The notes beneath the pieces were generated by a model. The model was not told the DNA's origin. It did no database searches and was given only the letters and a program-made list of their open reading frames with translations. DNA of 33,492 nucleotides from Thermoguttaceae bacterium. Lineage in GTDB: Bacteria; Planctomycetota; Planctomycetia; Pirellulales; Thermoguttaceae. Shown here one piece after another: positions 1-7,492 of the stretch. Numbering within the stretch: position 1 is the stretch's first letter; each line of letters opens with the position of its first letter. The stretch spans positions 1-33,492 of the forward strand of contig JAFSMO010000020.1 in NCBI GenBank assembly GCA_017447865.1, given 5' to 3'. Made by a program: the position numbers and the translations under genes.

Positions 1-83
1 GGCCGGCGTCCCGCCGGTCAAGTTAATGACTTGGGAAGCAGGAAAGGCGTAAAAATATTAACTTGACCGGCGGGACGCCGGCC
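1..83. repeat. Inverted pair of short palindromes (REP/REPIN-like doublet)
   Basis: Bases 1-27 are the exact reverse complement of bases 57-83, separated by a 29-base spacer. Each arm also contains its own hairpin: CCGGCG-TCC-CGCCGG at 3-17 and CCGGCG-GGA-CGCCGG at 67-81. Two head-to-head palindromes is the architecture of bacterial REP doublets (REPIN/BIME). The pair lies 3' of the minus-strand FAD oxidoreductase gene and could also act as a terminator. It touches the window edge, so the element may extend further left. Confidence 0.75.
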
Positions 84-94
84 CTCCGGATCTG

Positions 95-120
95 CGACGC
101 TGGAAGCGTCGTCCCCGTAG
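95..120. terminator. Short GGA-loop hairpin after the FAD oxidoreductase gene
   Basis: CGACGCT-GGA-AGCGTCG forms a perfect 7-bp stem at 95-111. It sits just beyond the stop codon of the minus-strand gene at 125, with a T run at 121-126 on the plus strand. Bases 102-119 recur exactly at 27964-27981, inside another intergenic hairpin. It is either a terminator or a member of the extragenic palindrome family. Confidence 0.5.
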
Positions 121-124
121 TTTT

Positions 125-1444
125 TTACGGCACGATCGCCCCGCCATCCGTCAGGACTTTTTTCACGACCGTGAGGTCCAGCTCGCGGAGCGGTTTGGAC
201 GTCCGGACGCTCACGATTGCCGCAGCGGCAGCGGTCTGGCCCGACGCGATGCACGCCCCCTGGACCCGAAGGCCCGAATTGGCGAGCCGGTCCGAAGAAA
301 TGCACCGTCCCGCGACGAGCAGATCGTCCAGCCCGGCCGGGATCTGCGCACGCAGGGGGATCGTCGGGACGGTCCCTTCTTCGAGCTGCTTCGGCTGGAC
401 GCCCGTTTCGTTGACGTGCAGATCGACCGGGTAAAACGCGAAGCAGAGCGAATCGTCCCAGCGTTTCCCCGACGTGTAATCGTCCACCGTGATCACGTAA
501 TCGCCCACGACGCGGAAGGTTTCACGCACGCCGACCTCGGGGGAGAATTCGACCAGTTTGGCCGTCTCGCCTCCCGGAAGCGTCCGAATGAAACGGAGCA
601 TCCGAAGGGCCGCCTGCCGGCCGCGCAGGTTGGTCTCGGTCCGTTTTTCAGCGGTCGAGCCATCGGCACCGTACACGTAATTCCGGGACGAGTCCTCCAG
701 CGAGGCAAGGATCCCCCACCGCGCATCGCCCGGCTGGAGCGTGCCGTCTTTCAGCGCGGCCTCGTACTTCTTCACGATCCCGGCTTTCTGCTCCGGCGTG
801 AGTTTCTGGACGGGAATTTCGTGCCGGATCCGGTAGTTGAACGTCCCGGGCTGAGTCGTTTCCTCGCGCATCCGTTGGGCTCCTGCGAGGGACGCAACCG
901 ACGCGCTGCCCGTGCAGTCGATCACCCGGCGGGCGTGGATCGTGCGGATCTCCCCCATCGCGGCGGTGGTCACGTCCCAGCCGGAGGCGGTTTTTTTTAG
1001 CGAGGAGGGGGCCTCGTAATAGCGGATCTTCACGCCGGTTTTCTGGAGCGCTTCCTCCGCCATCAGCGCAAAGAGCGGACCATTAATTTTGACCTGAAGC
1101 TCCCAGTGCCGGGCCGAACCGCCGCGGCTGAAATCGGGGAGCGTGCCGTCGTTGAGCTTCACGCACTCGCAGATCAGATCCCACGTCGGGCCGGCAATCA
1201 CCTGCTTCCCCCAGGCGTGGAAAAGGCCGGGAAACGCCACGCCGCCCGACGTCGTGTTTCCGCCCAGAACGTGCGTCGCCTCGACCAGGATCACGTCCGC
1301 GCCGGCATTTCCGGCAAAGAGCGCGGCACTGATCCCCGCCGAGCCGCCCCCCACGACCAGGATCTCGCACGACGCCTCATCCGCCCCGGCCCGCGGCAGG
1401 AAAAGGAAGATCGAAAGCAGAAGGAACAAAAAGGTCTTGCGCAT
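125..1444 (-). CDS. Exported FAD-dependent oxidoreductase
   Basis: The 439-residue product begins with a Sec signal peptide (MRKTFLFLLLSIFLFLPRAG, cleaved near ADEA). A dinucleotide-binding Rossmann motif, VVGGGSAGISAALFAG, follows at about residues 30-45 and is followed by an acidic strand end (ILVE), typical of FAD binding. The C-terminal motif AGRCISSDRLANSG and the following GACIASGQTAAAAA match the second FAD-contacting region of the FAD_oxidored family (PF12831-like). The substrate is unknown; relatives often sit in planctomycete sugar or polysaccharide gene sets. GGAG lies 6 bases before the ATG and supports this start. The gene is 31 bases downstream of the glutamate symporter gene on the same strand, so co-transcription is likely. 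A paralogue lies at 19560-20984. Confidence 0.85.
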   Translation of the reverse strand: MRKTFLFLLLSIFLFLPRAGADEASCEILVVGGGSAGISAALFAGNAGADVILVEATHVLGGNTTSGGVAFPGLFHAWGKQVIAGPTWDLICECVKLNDGTLPDFSRGGSARHWELQVKINGPLFALMAEEALQKTGVKIRYYEAPSSLKKTASGWDVTTAAMGEIRTIHARRVIDCTGSASVASLAGAQRMREETTQPGTFNYRIRHEIPVQKLTPEQKAGIVKKYEAALKDGTLQPGDARWGILASLEDSSRNYVYGADGSTAEKRTETNLRGRQAALRMLRFIRTLPGGETAKLVEFSPEVGVRETFRVVGDYVITVDDYTSGKRWDDSLCFAFYPVDLHVNETGVQPKQLEEGTVPTIPLRAQIPAGLDDLLVAGRCISSDRLANSGLRVQGACIASGQTAAAAAIVSVRTSKPLRELDLTVVKKVLTDGGAIVP

Positions 1445-1475
1445 AAAATCTCCAAAAAACTCCCGAAAACTCCGT

Positions 1476-2828
1476 TCAGGAACGCAGGAAAAGGGCCCAA
1501 ATGACGCACCAGACCACGATCGCGCCGACCGAGATCCAGAAGACCGGCCAGCCGCCGAGGTTCATGACGAGCGGAAGGGCCATGGAGGTCCACAGGCCGC
1601 CGCCCATGATCGGCTCGTGGAATAATTGCTTGCTCCCGAAGGCGGTTTGGGCGCACGATTTGTTTTCCGGGTCGGCCGTCCGAAGGAGCAAAAGGCCGGT
1701 CGCCGTCACGCCCATCATCTGCCCGAACTCGGCAATCGCGCGCTCAAACCAGTCCACTTTGAAAAGTCTCGGCGCGAGGTAAAGCAGCGCGAAAAGGTTC
1801 CAGAGCGTTCCGCCCGCGGCCAGGATCAGAAGCGGGAGCCAGTGCGCCGCGACGAAACCAAGCTGGATCGTGGCGACGGCCGAAAGGACCAAAAAATCGA
1901 GCGACGCGCCCGCGATGCGCTGGATCTGGCCGTGATCGACGAACCGGTCCAGCCGGGTCAGGACGAGCAGACGCTGGAGGATCAACCCGCCGATCATCGC
2001 GAAGGCGAAAAGAGGAAGCCCCTGCAAAATGTAAAGTTTCCGGATCGACTCGGGAAGGTACGGGTCGCAGGCGAGGCAGAGGTTTTTCAGGCCGTAGCCG
2101 ATCAGGACCCCCAGCCCAACCACCGCGATGTGGAAGGCCAGAGAGTCGACCGAGTCGGAATAGACCGTCTGCTTTCCCGCGTCGGGGCGATCCTCGTCGG
2201 GGGAGTAAAAACCGAGCTGCTCGAGCGAGTCCGCGTCTTCCAGCCGCCGAATGTTTTTAAGGATCCCCTTCCGAAGCGCCCAGTTGATCAGGATCATGCC
2301 GACCATGATCCCGAGGACCATCCCGAGCGTCGCCATGGTAAAGCCGAGGTCTTTTCCTTCTTTCCAGCCGAGGTAGTCAAAGGTTTCGGTCAGGCCGCCG
2401 ACGGTTCCGTGCCCGCCCTCAAAACCGATCTCGATCAGGTTCCCGAAAAGGGGAGAAACGCCGAAAAATGGGACGAGCAGAAGCAGCGTGAGGCCGAGCC
2501 CGACGACGTACTGCCCCCAGGCGCAGATCTGGCCGTAGCAGAGCTGGGAGCCGGTGAGCTTCCAAAGGCCGCGCATCGGCGGGAGTTTGACCCCCAGAAA
2601 GAGCGACGCGAAAACGATGCTGATCAGAAAACCGGGGAGTTCTTTCCATCCGGCCGTGCACGCCGAGGGGATCCGGGGCCCGAAGCAGGTCAAAACCGCC
2701 AGTCCCACGCACCCGCCGATGACCGCGGAGGGAAGGTAAAGTTTTCGCAAAACGGGCAGGCTGGAACGCAGGAACTTCCCGACGAGCAAAAGAGCGCATA
2801 GCGTGCAGAAGGATTGAACGATGATCAT
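1476..2828 (-). CDS. gltS: Sodium/glutamate symporter, GltS family
   Basis: The 450-residue protein is almost wholly hydrophobic, with roughly ten or more membrane segments starting at residue 2. The order of segments, the glycine-rich stretch with GFEGGHGTVGGLTETF, and the late segment MMGVTATGLLLLRTADPENKS match the GltS (ESS) family of sodium-coupled glutamate carriers (PF03616). A charged cytoplasmic loop (about residues 190-215, EDADSLEQLGFYSPDEDRPD) is longer than in E. coli GltS (401 residues) and explains part of the extra length. It would import glutamate or a related dicarboxylate across the inner membrane. No clear Shine-Dalgarno sequence precedes the ATG; the start is chosen because it leads directly into the first membrane segment. 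Substrate specificity is inferred from family only. Confidence 0.85.
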   Translation of the reverse strand: MIIVQSFCTLCALLLVGKFLRSSLPVLRKLYLPSAVIGGCVGLAVLTCFGPRIPSACTAGWKELPGFLISIVFASLFLGVKLPPMRGLWKLTGSQLCYGQICAWGQYVVGLGLTLLLLVPFFGVSPLFGNLIEIGFEGGHGTVGGLTETFDYLGWKEGKDLGFTMATLGMVLGIMVGMILINWALRKGILKNIRRLEDADSLEQLGFYSPDEDRPDAGKQTVYSDSVDSLAFHIAVVGLGVLIGYGLKNLCLACDPYLPESIRKLYILQGLPLFAFAMIGGLILQRLLVLTRLDRFVDHGQIQRIAGASLDFLVLSAVATIQLGFVAAHWLPLLILAAGGTLWNLFALLYLAPRLFKVDWFERAIAEFGQMMGVTATGLLLLRTADPENKSCAQTAFGSKQLFHEPIMGGGLWTSMALPLVMNLGGWPVFWISVGAIVVWCVIWALFLRS

Positions 2829-2894
2829 GGGCGCAAACTGGATCCGGAAAGACCAGCTTACAAATCGTCGGGTCCTTCCGGGTCACCTTAAAGA

Positions 2895-3914
2895 TTAATT
2901 TTCTGTAAAATAAAGTCCCGAAATGCCGCACGGCTCACAGTAAACAAAATATTCATTTTTTTGCTTGCGAAGGCGTAACTGGCCGCCGCAAACCGGGCAT
3001 TTTAGATTAATGCTGACGTTTTTACCGCACTTTTCGCAGTGCCAGTAGTAATTCTTGAACCGGTTTCCCCACAGAATCTTCATGGTTTCTGAACATTCTG
3101 GGCAGACCGGATTTCCAACGATTTCTTTTAGTGGATTCTGGAAGGATTCGGACGCTGGTTCTGCGGCGGTTTGGGGAGGCGAAACGGCTGAGGGCTCCGG
3201 AGCGGATTCCTGAATCGGTTCGGATTTTTGAACCGGCTCGGAAGTTTTTATGTTCTTTTCCAGCGGTTCGTGGACCCGATACAAAAACAAACAGACGTTT
3301 CTGAGTTCATCCTGATCCATTTTCCATGGGGGGTCATTTGAAAAAATGGAGTCTTTTCGTTTGTATGTTCCGAAAAGTTCCACGATCCGATCCGTCACCA
3401 AATCGGCTTTCATCACGACTCCCTCGTATGGATTTTTCCCGGGAGGAAGAATAATCTTTCCCGAATCGGAAATCGCGACGATCACGTCGATCGGCATACA
3501 ACCGAAACGACCCTGAACGAGACCCAAAAAATGTTTTCTTCTTAGAGTTTCACACTGGCTTCCCAAAAGTTTACGGAGCGCGTCTCCCTGCGCTTTCGCC
3601 TGCTGGACCGGACTGGGCATCCCATTCCAGTGATTCCCCCAAAGACGGAACCATTGGCCGTCCGTTCCGTATTTGACTGCGGTCGTAACGCTTTTGCTTT
3701 CGACGATGACCGCGCCGTAACGGGAAAGAACGAGGTGGTCGATCTGGCTGTAGCATCCGTTCGGAGCGGTAAACCGAATATTATTCAGGACAAAAAAATC
3801 ATTGCATTGGTCAAACCGCTGCTTCAGGTAAAACGCCATCTGCTTTTCGGCTTTGAAACCGCTTTTTTCAATGGGAGTTTCGCAGTTAATGGGGTCAAGT
3901 TCTTTGATGATCAT
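2895..3914 (-). CDS. NERD-domain protein with two C-terminal zinc ribbons
   Basis: The 339-residue protein has an N-terminal nuclease-related (NERD, PF08378) domain at about residues 18-130. It shows a PD-(D/E)XK-like signature: D59 in QIDHLVLS and E72-x-K74 in VIVESKS. A low-complexity linker rich in Pro, Ser and Glu (about 215-260) follows. The C-terminus carries two four-cysteine ribbons, CPEC...CEKC and CPVC...CEPC, resembling topoisomerase-type C4 zinc fingers that bind nucleic acid. NERD proteins are suspected DNA-processing enzymes, but no specific role can be assigned. Its codon use looks visibly more AT-rich than its neighbours, which suggests lateral acquisition. No Shine-Dalgarno is evident; the ATG at 3914 is the first in frame and gives a full domain. 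It lies between the isomerase and gltS genes, probably as an independent unit. Confidence 0.85.
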   Translation of the reverse strand: MIIKELDPINCETPIEKSGFKAEKQMAFYLKQRFDQCNDFFVLNNIRFTAPNGCYSQIDHLVLSRYGAVIVESKSVTTAVKYGTDGQWFRLWGNHWNGMPSPVQQAKAQGDALRKLLGSQCETLRRKHFLGLVQGRFGCMPIDVIVAISDSGKIILPPGKNPYEGVVMKADLVTDRIVELFGTYKRKDSIFSNDPPWKMDQDELRNVCLFLYRVHEPLEKNIKTSEPVQKSEPIQESAPEPSAVSPPQTAAEPASESFQNPLKEIVGNPVCPECSETMKILWGNRFKNYYWHCEKCGKNVSINLKCPVCGGQLRLRKQKNEYFVYCEPCGISGLYFTEN

Positions 3915-3977
3915 GGGTTAATGGATTTCTTTCTGCTTCATCGGGGAGTGAAATCAACGCAGTTTCAGAGAGTCCCG

Positions 3978-4004
3978 GGAAGGACGGCGTGGAACCGTCC
4001 TTCC
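3978..4004. terminator. Perfect 10-bp hairpin between isomerase and NERD genes
   Basis: GGAAGGACGG and CCGTCCTTCC pair perfectly around the 7-base loop CGTGGAA. It lies 3' of the minus-strand isomerase gene, 22 bases from its stop codon, with no long U tract. The GGAA in the loop links it to the other intergenic hairpins at 95-111 and 27951-27979. Confidence 0.6.
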
Positions 4005-4025
4005 GAATTGCAGCGCGTCAGCGAC

Positions 4026-4910
4026 TCACCATTTGACGCTTTCCAAATATTTCAGGCTCTGGGGAATCTGCGCCTCAAAGGACGGCGACTCGTCTTCGAT
4101 GAAGTAGTACTTCACGCCGGTTTCCTGCGCGGCCTTGAAGATCTCCGGGAAATTCGCCTGGCCCGTGCCGAGCGGAACGTCATTTTCCACGGGCGTACCG
4201 CCGGAAAGATTTCCCACTACGCCTTTTCTCAGGTCTTTCAGGTGCATCAGAGCGAAACGTCCGGGGTACTTGAGCAAGTATTTTGCCGGGTCGGCGCCAG
4301 GGAAAATCACCCACGTCGTGTCCATCTCGAACGTGACGTACTTCGGGTCCGTGTTCTGGATCAGGACGTCGAAGACCGTTTCGTCGGTCCCGTTTTCGAG
4401 TTTGCGGAACTCGTAGCCGTGATTATGGTACACGAAAATCAGGCCCGCCTCGCTGAGCTTTTTGCCGGCTTCGTTGAATTTTTTCGCGGCGTCCAGCGCC
4501 TCGGCTTCGGTCATTCCTTCTTTGCTGTGGCCGTACCAGGCGATCCCGGCGTACTTGAAGCCGAAGATTTTGGCTTCGTTCAGAATGTTCTGGATCCCTT
4601 CATCGGTGGTAAACTCGTTCCAGCCGTAGTTTCGGCCGGCGGCGATCAGCCCGTATTTGTCGAGCAGGGCTTTGTACTGCTCGGCGGTCAGGTCGTAAAA
4701 ACTGGAGGCTTCCACGTATTTGAAGCCCATTTCGGCCGCGAGTTTGATGGCCGCCTCGACGTCATTCTGCGCGATGCTCCGCAGACTGTACATCTGGAGC
4801 CCGACCGGGCCGTGGAACTGGTCGTTCGTCCCGACGCCGTTGGACTGGGCGAAAACGAGGGAAACGCTCAGGCAAAACGCGAGCGTCAGGAGGGAAATGA
4901 TTTTTTTCAT
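4026..4910 (-). CDS. Exported sugar phosphate isomerase/epimerase (xylose isomerase-like TIM barrel)
   Basis: The 294-residue product starts with a Sec signal peptide (MKKIISLLTLAFCLSVSLVFAQ). The rest is an AP-endonuclease-2/xylose-isomerase-like TIM barrel (PF01261). Diagnostic strands include GLQMYSLR at the first strand, FKYVEASSFY, IFVYHNHGYEF, VTFEMDTTWV and FALMHLKD, ending in YYFIEDES. The conserved Glu, His, Asp and Glu at strand ends are the usual divalent-metal ligands. Relatives isomerise, epimerise or dehydrate sugars or inositols; the substrate here is unknown. AGGA 8 bases before the ATG supports the start, and a good promoter (TTGACG-17-AATAAT) lies just upstream. Export implies a periplasmic substrate, common for planctomycete members of this family. 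Confidence 0.85.
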   Translation of the reverse strand: MKKIISLLTLAFCLSVSLVFAQSNGVGTNDQFHGPVGLQMYSLRSIAQNDVEAAIKLAAEMGFKYVEASSFYDLTAEQYKALLDKYGLIAAGRNYGWNEFTTDEGIQNILNEAKIFGFKYAGIAWYGHSKEGMTEAEALDAAKKFNEAGKKLSEAGLIFVYHNHGYEFRKLENGTDETVFDVLIQNTDPKYVTFEMDTTWVIFPGADPAKYLLKYPGRFALMHLKDLRKGVVGNLSGGTPVENDVPLGTGQANFPEIFKAAQETGVKYYFIEDESPSFEAQIPQSLKYLESVKW

Positions 4911-4969
4911 GGTTGGATCCTTTCTTGAAACTTTAAGGAGTTTTAAAGAGTTTTAGAGTCTGATCCTTA

Positions 4970-4998
4970 ATTATTCCATAAACCCCGCGCTTCGTCAA
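4970..4998 (-). promoter_or_regulatory. Sigma70-type promoter for the sugar isomerase gene
   Basis: On the minus strand the -35 box TTGACG (4993-4998) and the -10 box AATAAT (4970-4975) are separated by exactly 17 bases. Each matches the consensus at 5 of 6 positions. They lie about 60 bases upstream of the ATG at 4910, in the divergent region shared with the esterase gene. Confidence 0.6.
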
Positions 4999-5068
4999 GG
5001 GGTGAGGGGGATTTTTCGTCTTTTTCCTGAAATTTCGGAAATTTCAGAATTTTCCCGCGACCGGGCGG

Positions 5069-5097
5069 TAGGCAAGCGGGGGAAAATGTGCTATACT
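5069..5097 (+). promoter_or_regulatory. Extended -10 promoter for the esterase gene
   Basis: TGC-TATACT (5089-5097) forms an extended -10 element. A weak -35 box, TAGGCA (5069-5074), lies 17 bases upstream of the hexamer. The putative start point is about 50 bases before the esterase ATG at 5158. The TGCTATA core recurs at two other promoters in this window. Confidence 0.55.
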
Positions 5098-5157
5098 GAG
5101 CGAATCAATGAAAGTCTTTCTGATTAATCCCTCCGACTTTTTCACAGGAACCCAATC

Positions 5158-7221
5158 ATGAAAAAATCCCTCCCCATTCTGACGTTCATTCTGCTTCTTG
5201 CCGCGGCAGTCACGCAGGCGGAAGTGCCGGAAAGCCTTCAGAAAAACCTTTTGCCGGATGAGATGACGTCCGGCGAAAGAACGTTTGCGCCCAAGGAAAT
5301 GGTCTTCGAGTGGCTTCTTCCGCAGGTCGAGGCCGCCGAGGCGAAGTGGCGCGCCGACTACGAAGCCCGCAAAACGCCCGAGCAGATCGCCGAGTACCAG
5401 GCCCGCATGAAGAAAAACTTCATCGACGCGATCGGCGGTTTTCCGGAACGGACCCCGCTCAACGCGAAAATCACCGGCCGGATCCAGGACCCGGAATTCA
5501 CGATCGAAAAGATCCTCTTTGAGTCCCAGCCCGGTCTGTACGTGACGGCCAATCTTTACCTCCCGAACGAGGCGAAGTACCCGAAGCCGTGGAACGGCGT
5601 GGTCGTGGTCTGCGGCCACAGCCACAACGGGAAGGGGTACGAGAACTACCAGCGGGTCACCGCGCTGCACGCCCTGAACGGGATCGCCGCGATGATCGTC
5701 GATCCGATCGATCAGGGGGAACGCTTCCAGAATATTGACCCGGTCGCGAAGAAAGAACTCTCCGCGAGCGTCCACGGCCATAATCTCCTCGGGATCGGCT
5801 CGATCCTGCTCGGCCGAAACACCGCGATGTTCGAGATCTGGGACGCCATGCGCGCGTTCGACTACATGCAGACCCGCGACGACATTCGGCACGAAAATCT
5901 CGGTCTGGCCGGCCTTTCCGGCGGCGGAACTCAGACTTCCTACGTGATGGCGCTCGAGGACCGCGTCGATGTGGCCTGCACCTGCTGCTACACCTGCTCG
6001 CTGTTCGGCCTGATGAAGATGAACGAGACGCAGGACGCGGAACAGAATATTTTCGGTCAGGCGGCGTTCGGAATGGACCACGCCGACTACTGCATGATGC
6101 GCGCGCCGAAGCCGACGTTTTTCGGGACCGCGACGAAAGATTTCTTCCCGATCGAAATGGGCTGGCAGAGTTTCCGCGATTCCAAGCGCCTCTTCTCGCG
6201 CATGGGCTACGGGAACCAGGTCGATTTGACCGAAACGGATAATCAGCATGGTTACGACAAAACACTGCGCGAAGCGACCGTCCGCTTCATGCTGCGTTTC
6301 CTCGACCACCGCGAAGCGCCGATTTTCGAGCCGGAGTCGCTGCAGGCGCACACCGACGAAGAGATCCAGGTGACTCCGGAAGGGTTCACGATGCTGCTCG
6401 ACGGCGCCCGCTCGACGTTCGACCTGAATCGTGACTACGCCAAGCAGCTCGCCGCGGCCCGTAAGCCGATTGACGCCGAAACCGTCGCGAAGATCCGCGA
6501 GCTGGCCCAGGTCCGTGACGCAGAAGCGTTCGGCGAGATGAAAGTCCAGACGCTCGGCGAGGAAAAACTCGACGGCGTGACCGTGAAAAAACTCGTTCTG
6601 GAGCCGGAACCGGGGATTTCGCTCCCCGCGCTGCTGGTCCAGGCCGCAGACGCTCCGGAAAAGACCGACGTGGTGCTCTACGTGAGCGACTCGGGCAAAA
6701 CGTCCGGCTGGGATGAAAATATTCTGCCGCTGGTGAAGGCCGGGAAGTCCGTGCTGACCGTCGATCTGCGCGGCTACGGCGAGACCCAGTCGTTCGAGAA
6801 AAAGAATCGCCAGTACTACCGCAACGAGTTCCTCGGCTCGGACGGAAAGGAATTTTACATCGCGTACAATCTCGGGAAAACGTTTGTCGGTTACCGCACG
6901 GAAGACCTGCTCGCCGTCACGCGGTGGCTCAAGGCCCAGAGTTTCTGCGCTGGCGTGGAGCTTTACGGTCTTTCGGAAGCGTGCATTCCGGTCCTTCACG
7001 CGGCCGTTCTGGAAAAGGCTGCGGGGACCTACTCGCACGTGACGCTGGAGAACTGCCTCGTTTCCTGGACCAACACGGTGGAAAACGGAGGTCACTCCAA
7101 CACGCCGCTCGTTAGCACGGTCCACGGTGCGCTGAAGGTTTACGACCTTCCGGAAATGCGCGACTACCTGGGCGACTCGCTGACGGTGAAATCCCTGAAA
7201 GACACGAATCTGAATAAATAA
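5158..7221 (+). CDS. Exported tandem alpha/beta-hydrolase, acetyl-xylan-esterase-like
   Basis: The 687-residue protein begins with a Sec signal (MKKSLPILTFILLLAAAVTQA). The first alpha/beta-hydrolase domain (about 30-390) has the nucleophile elbow GLSGGG with Ser254. The likely acid is Asp328 (ATKDFFPI) and the likely base His364 (DNQHGYDK), spaced as in the acetyl xylan esterase/dienelactone hydrolase group. A second half (about 430-670) again looks like a hydrolase fold: VVLYVSDSG, then LTVDLRGYGE, then a second elbow-like GLSEA with Ser606. Similar two-domain proteins are common in planctomycetes and are annotated as acetylxylan esterases, but deacetylation of xylan is inference. AGGA 8 bases before the ATG supports the start. 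It is transcribed divergently from the isomerase gene, suggesting joint carbohydrate use. Confidence 0.8.
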   Translation: MKKSLPILTFILLLAAAVTQAEVPESLQKNLLPDEMTSGERTFAPKEMVFEWLLPQVEAAEAKWRADYEARKTPEQIAEYQARMKKNFIDAIGGFPERTPLNAKITGRIQDPEFTIEKILFESQPGLYVTANLYLPNEAKYPKPWNGVVVVCGHSHNGKGYENYQRVTALHALNGIAAMIVDPIDQGERFQNIDPVAKKELSASVHGHNLLGIGSILLGRNTAMFEIWDAMRAFDYMQTRDDIRHENLGLAGLSGGGTQTSYVMALEDRVDVACTCCYTCSLFGLMKMNETQDAEQNIFGQAAFGMDHADYCMMRAPKPTFFGTATKDFFPIEMGWQSFRDSKRLFSRMGYGNQVDLTETDNQHGYDKTLREATVRFMLRFLDHREAPIFEPESLQAHTDEEIQVTPEGFTMLLDGARSTFDLNRDYAKQLAAARKPIDAETVAKIRELAQVRDAEAFGEMKVQTLGEEKLDGVTVKKLVLEPEPGISLPALLVQAADAPEKTDVVLYVSDSGKTSGWDENILPLVKAGKSVLTVDLRGYGETQSFEKKNRQYYRNEFLGSDGKEFYIAYNLGKTFVGYRTEDLLAVTRWLKAQSFCAGVELYGLSEACIPVLHAAVLEKAAGTYSHVTLENCLVSWTNTVENGGHSNTPLVSTVHGALKVYDLPEMRDYLGDSLTVKSLKDTNLNK

Positions 7222-7226
7222 GGATG

Positions 7227-7281
7227 AAAAGGTTTTTGAGGGAAGGGCTTCTCCGGAGGTCCTTTCCTTCAAAACCTTTTT
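7227..7281 (+). terminator. Long imperfect terminator hairpin after the esterase gene
   Basis: The arms at 7227-7250 (AAAAGGTTTTTGAGGGAAGG) and 7257-7281 (CCTTTCCTTCAAAACCTTTT) pair over about 20 bases with one bulge and a few mismatches. It begins 5 bases after the esterase stop codon and ends in a short T run, fitting an intrinsic terminator. Confidence 0.7.
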
Positions 7282-7399
7282 GACGATGAAACAGACCAGA
7301 GTTTTCCTTAAATTTTTTTATTTTTACCGTTTTTCTTGTATTTTTCGGAATTTCGCTTAAAATTTCGCAAAAATCTTTCTTTCCTCTTGCTCCCCCCGC

Positions 7400-7437
7400 T
7401 TGCAAAAAACTTAAATCGTGGTAAAATACAGTATAAT
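7400..7437 (+). promoter_or_regulatory. Promoter region of the TPR gene
   Basis: Two overlapping sigma70-like choices exist. One is TTGCAA (7400-7405), 16 bases, then TAAAAT (7422-7427). The other is a consensus TATAAT (7432-7437) with a poor -35. Either would start transcription 50-65 bases before the ATG at 7493. The rest of the 271-base gap is AT-rich with no further recognised element. Confidence 0.45.
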
Positions 7438-7492
7438 ATTTTAGTGTCGTTTTTTCGGGGTATGCGCTAATTCATCAACCAAACAGAACATT

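Noticed and set aside
3915..4025. A small gene or tRNA between the NERD and isomerase genes
   Set aside because: Only a simple palindrome is present; no cloverleaf or coding frame with a ribosome binding site could be found.
5044..7272. A 742-codon open frame on the minus strand opposite the esterase gene
   Set aside because: It is Arg/His/Val-rich with no domain, mirrors the codon bias of the plus-strand gene, and crosses its promoter and terminator. The plus strand has a signal peptide, catalytic motifs and a Shine-Dalgarno.
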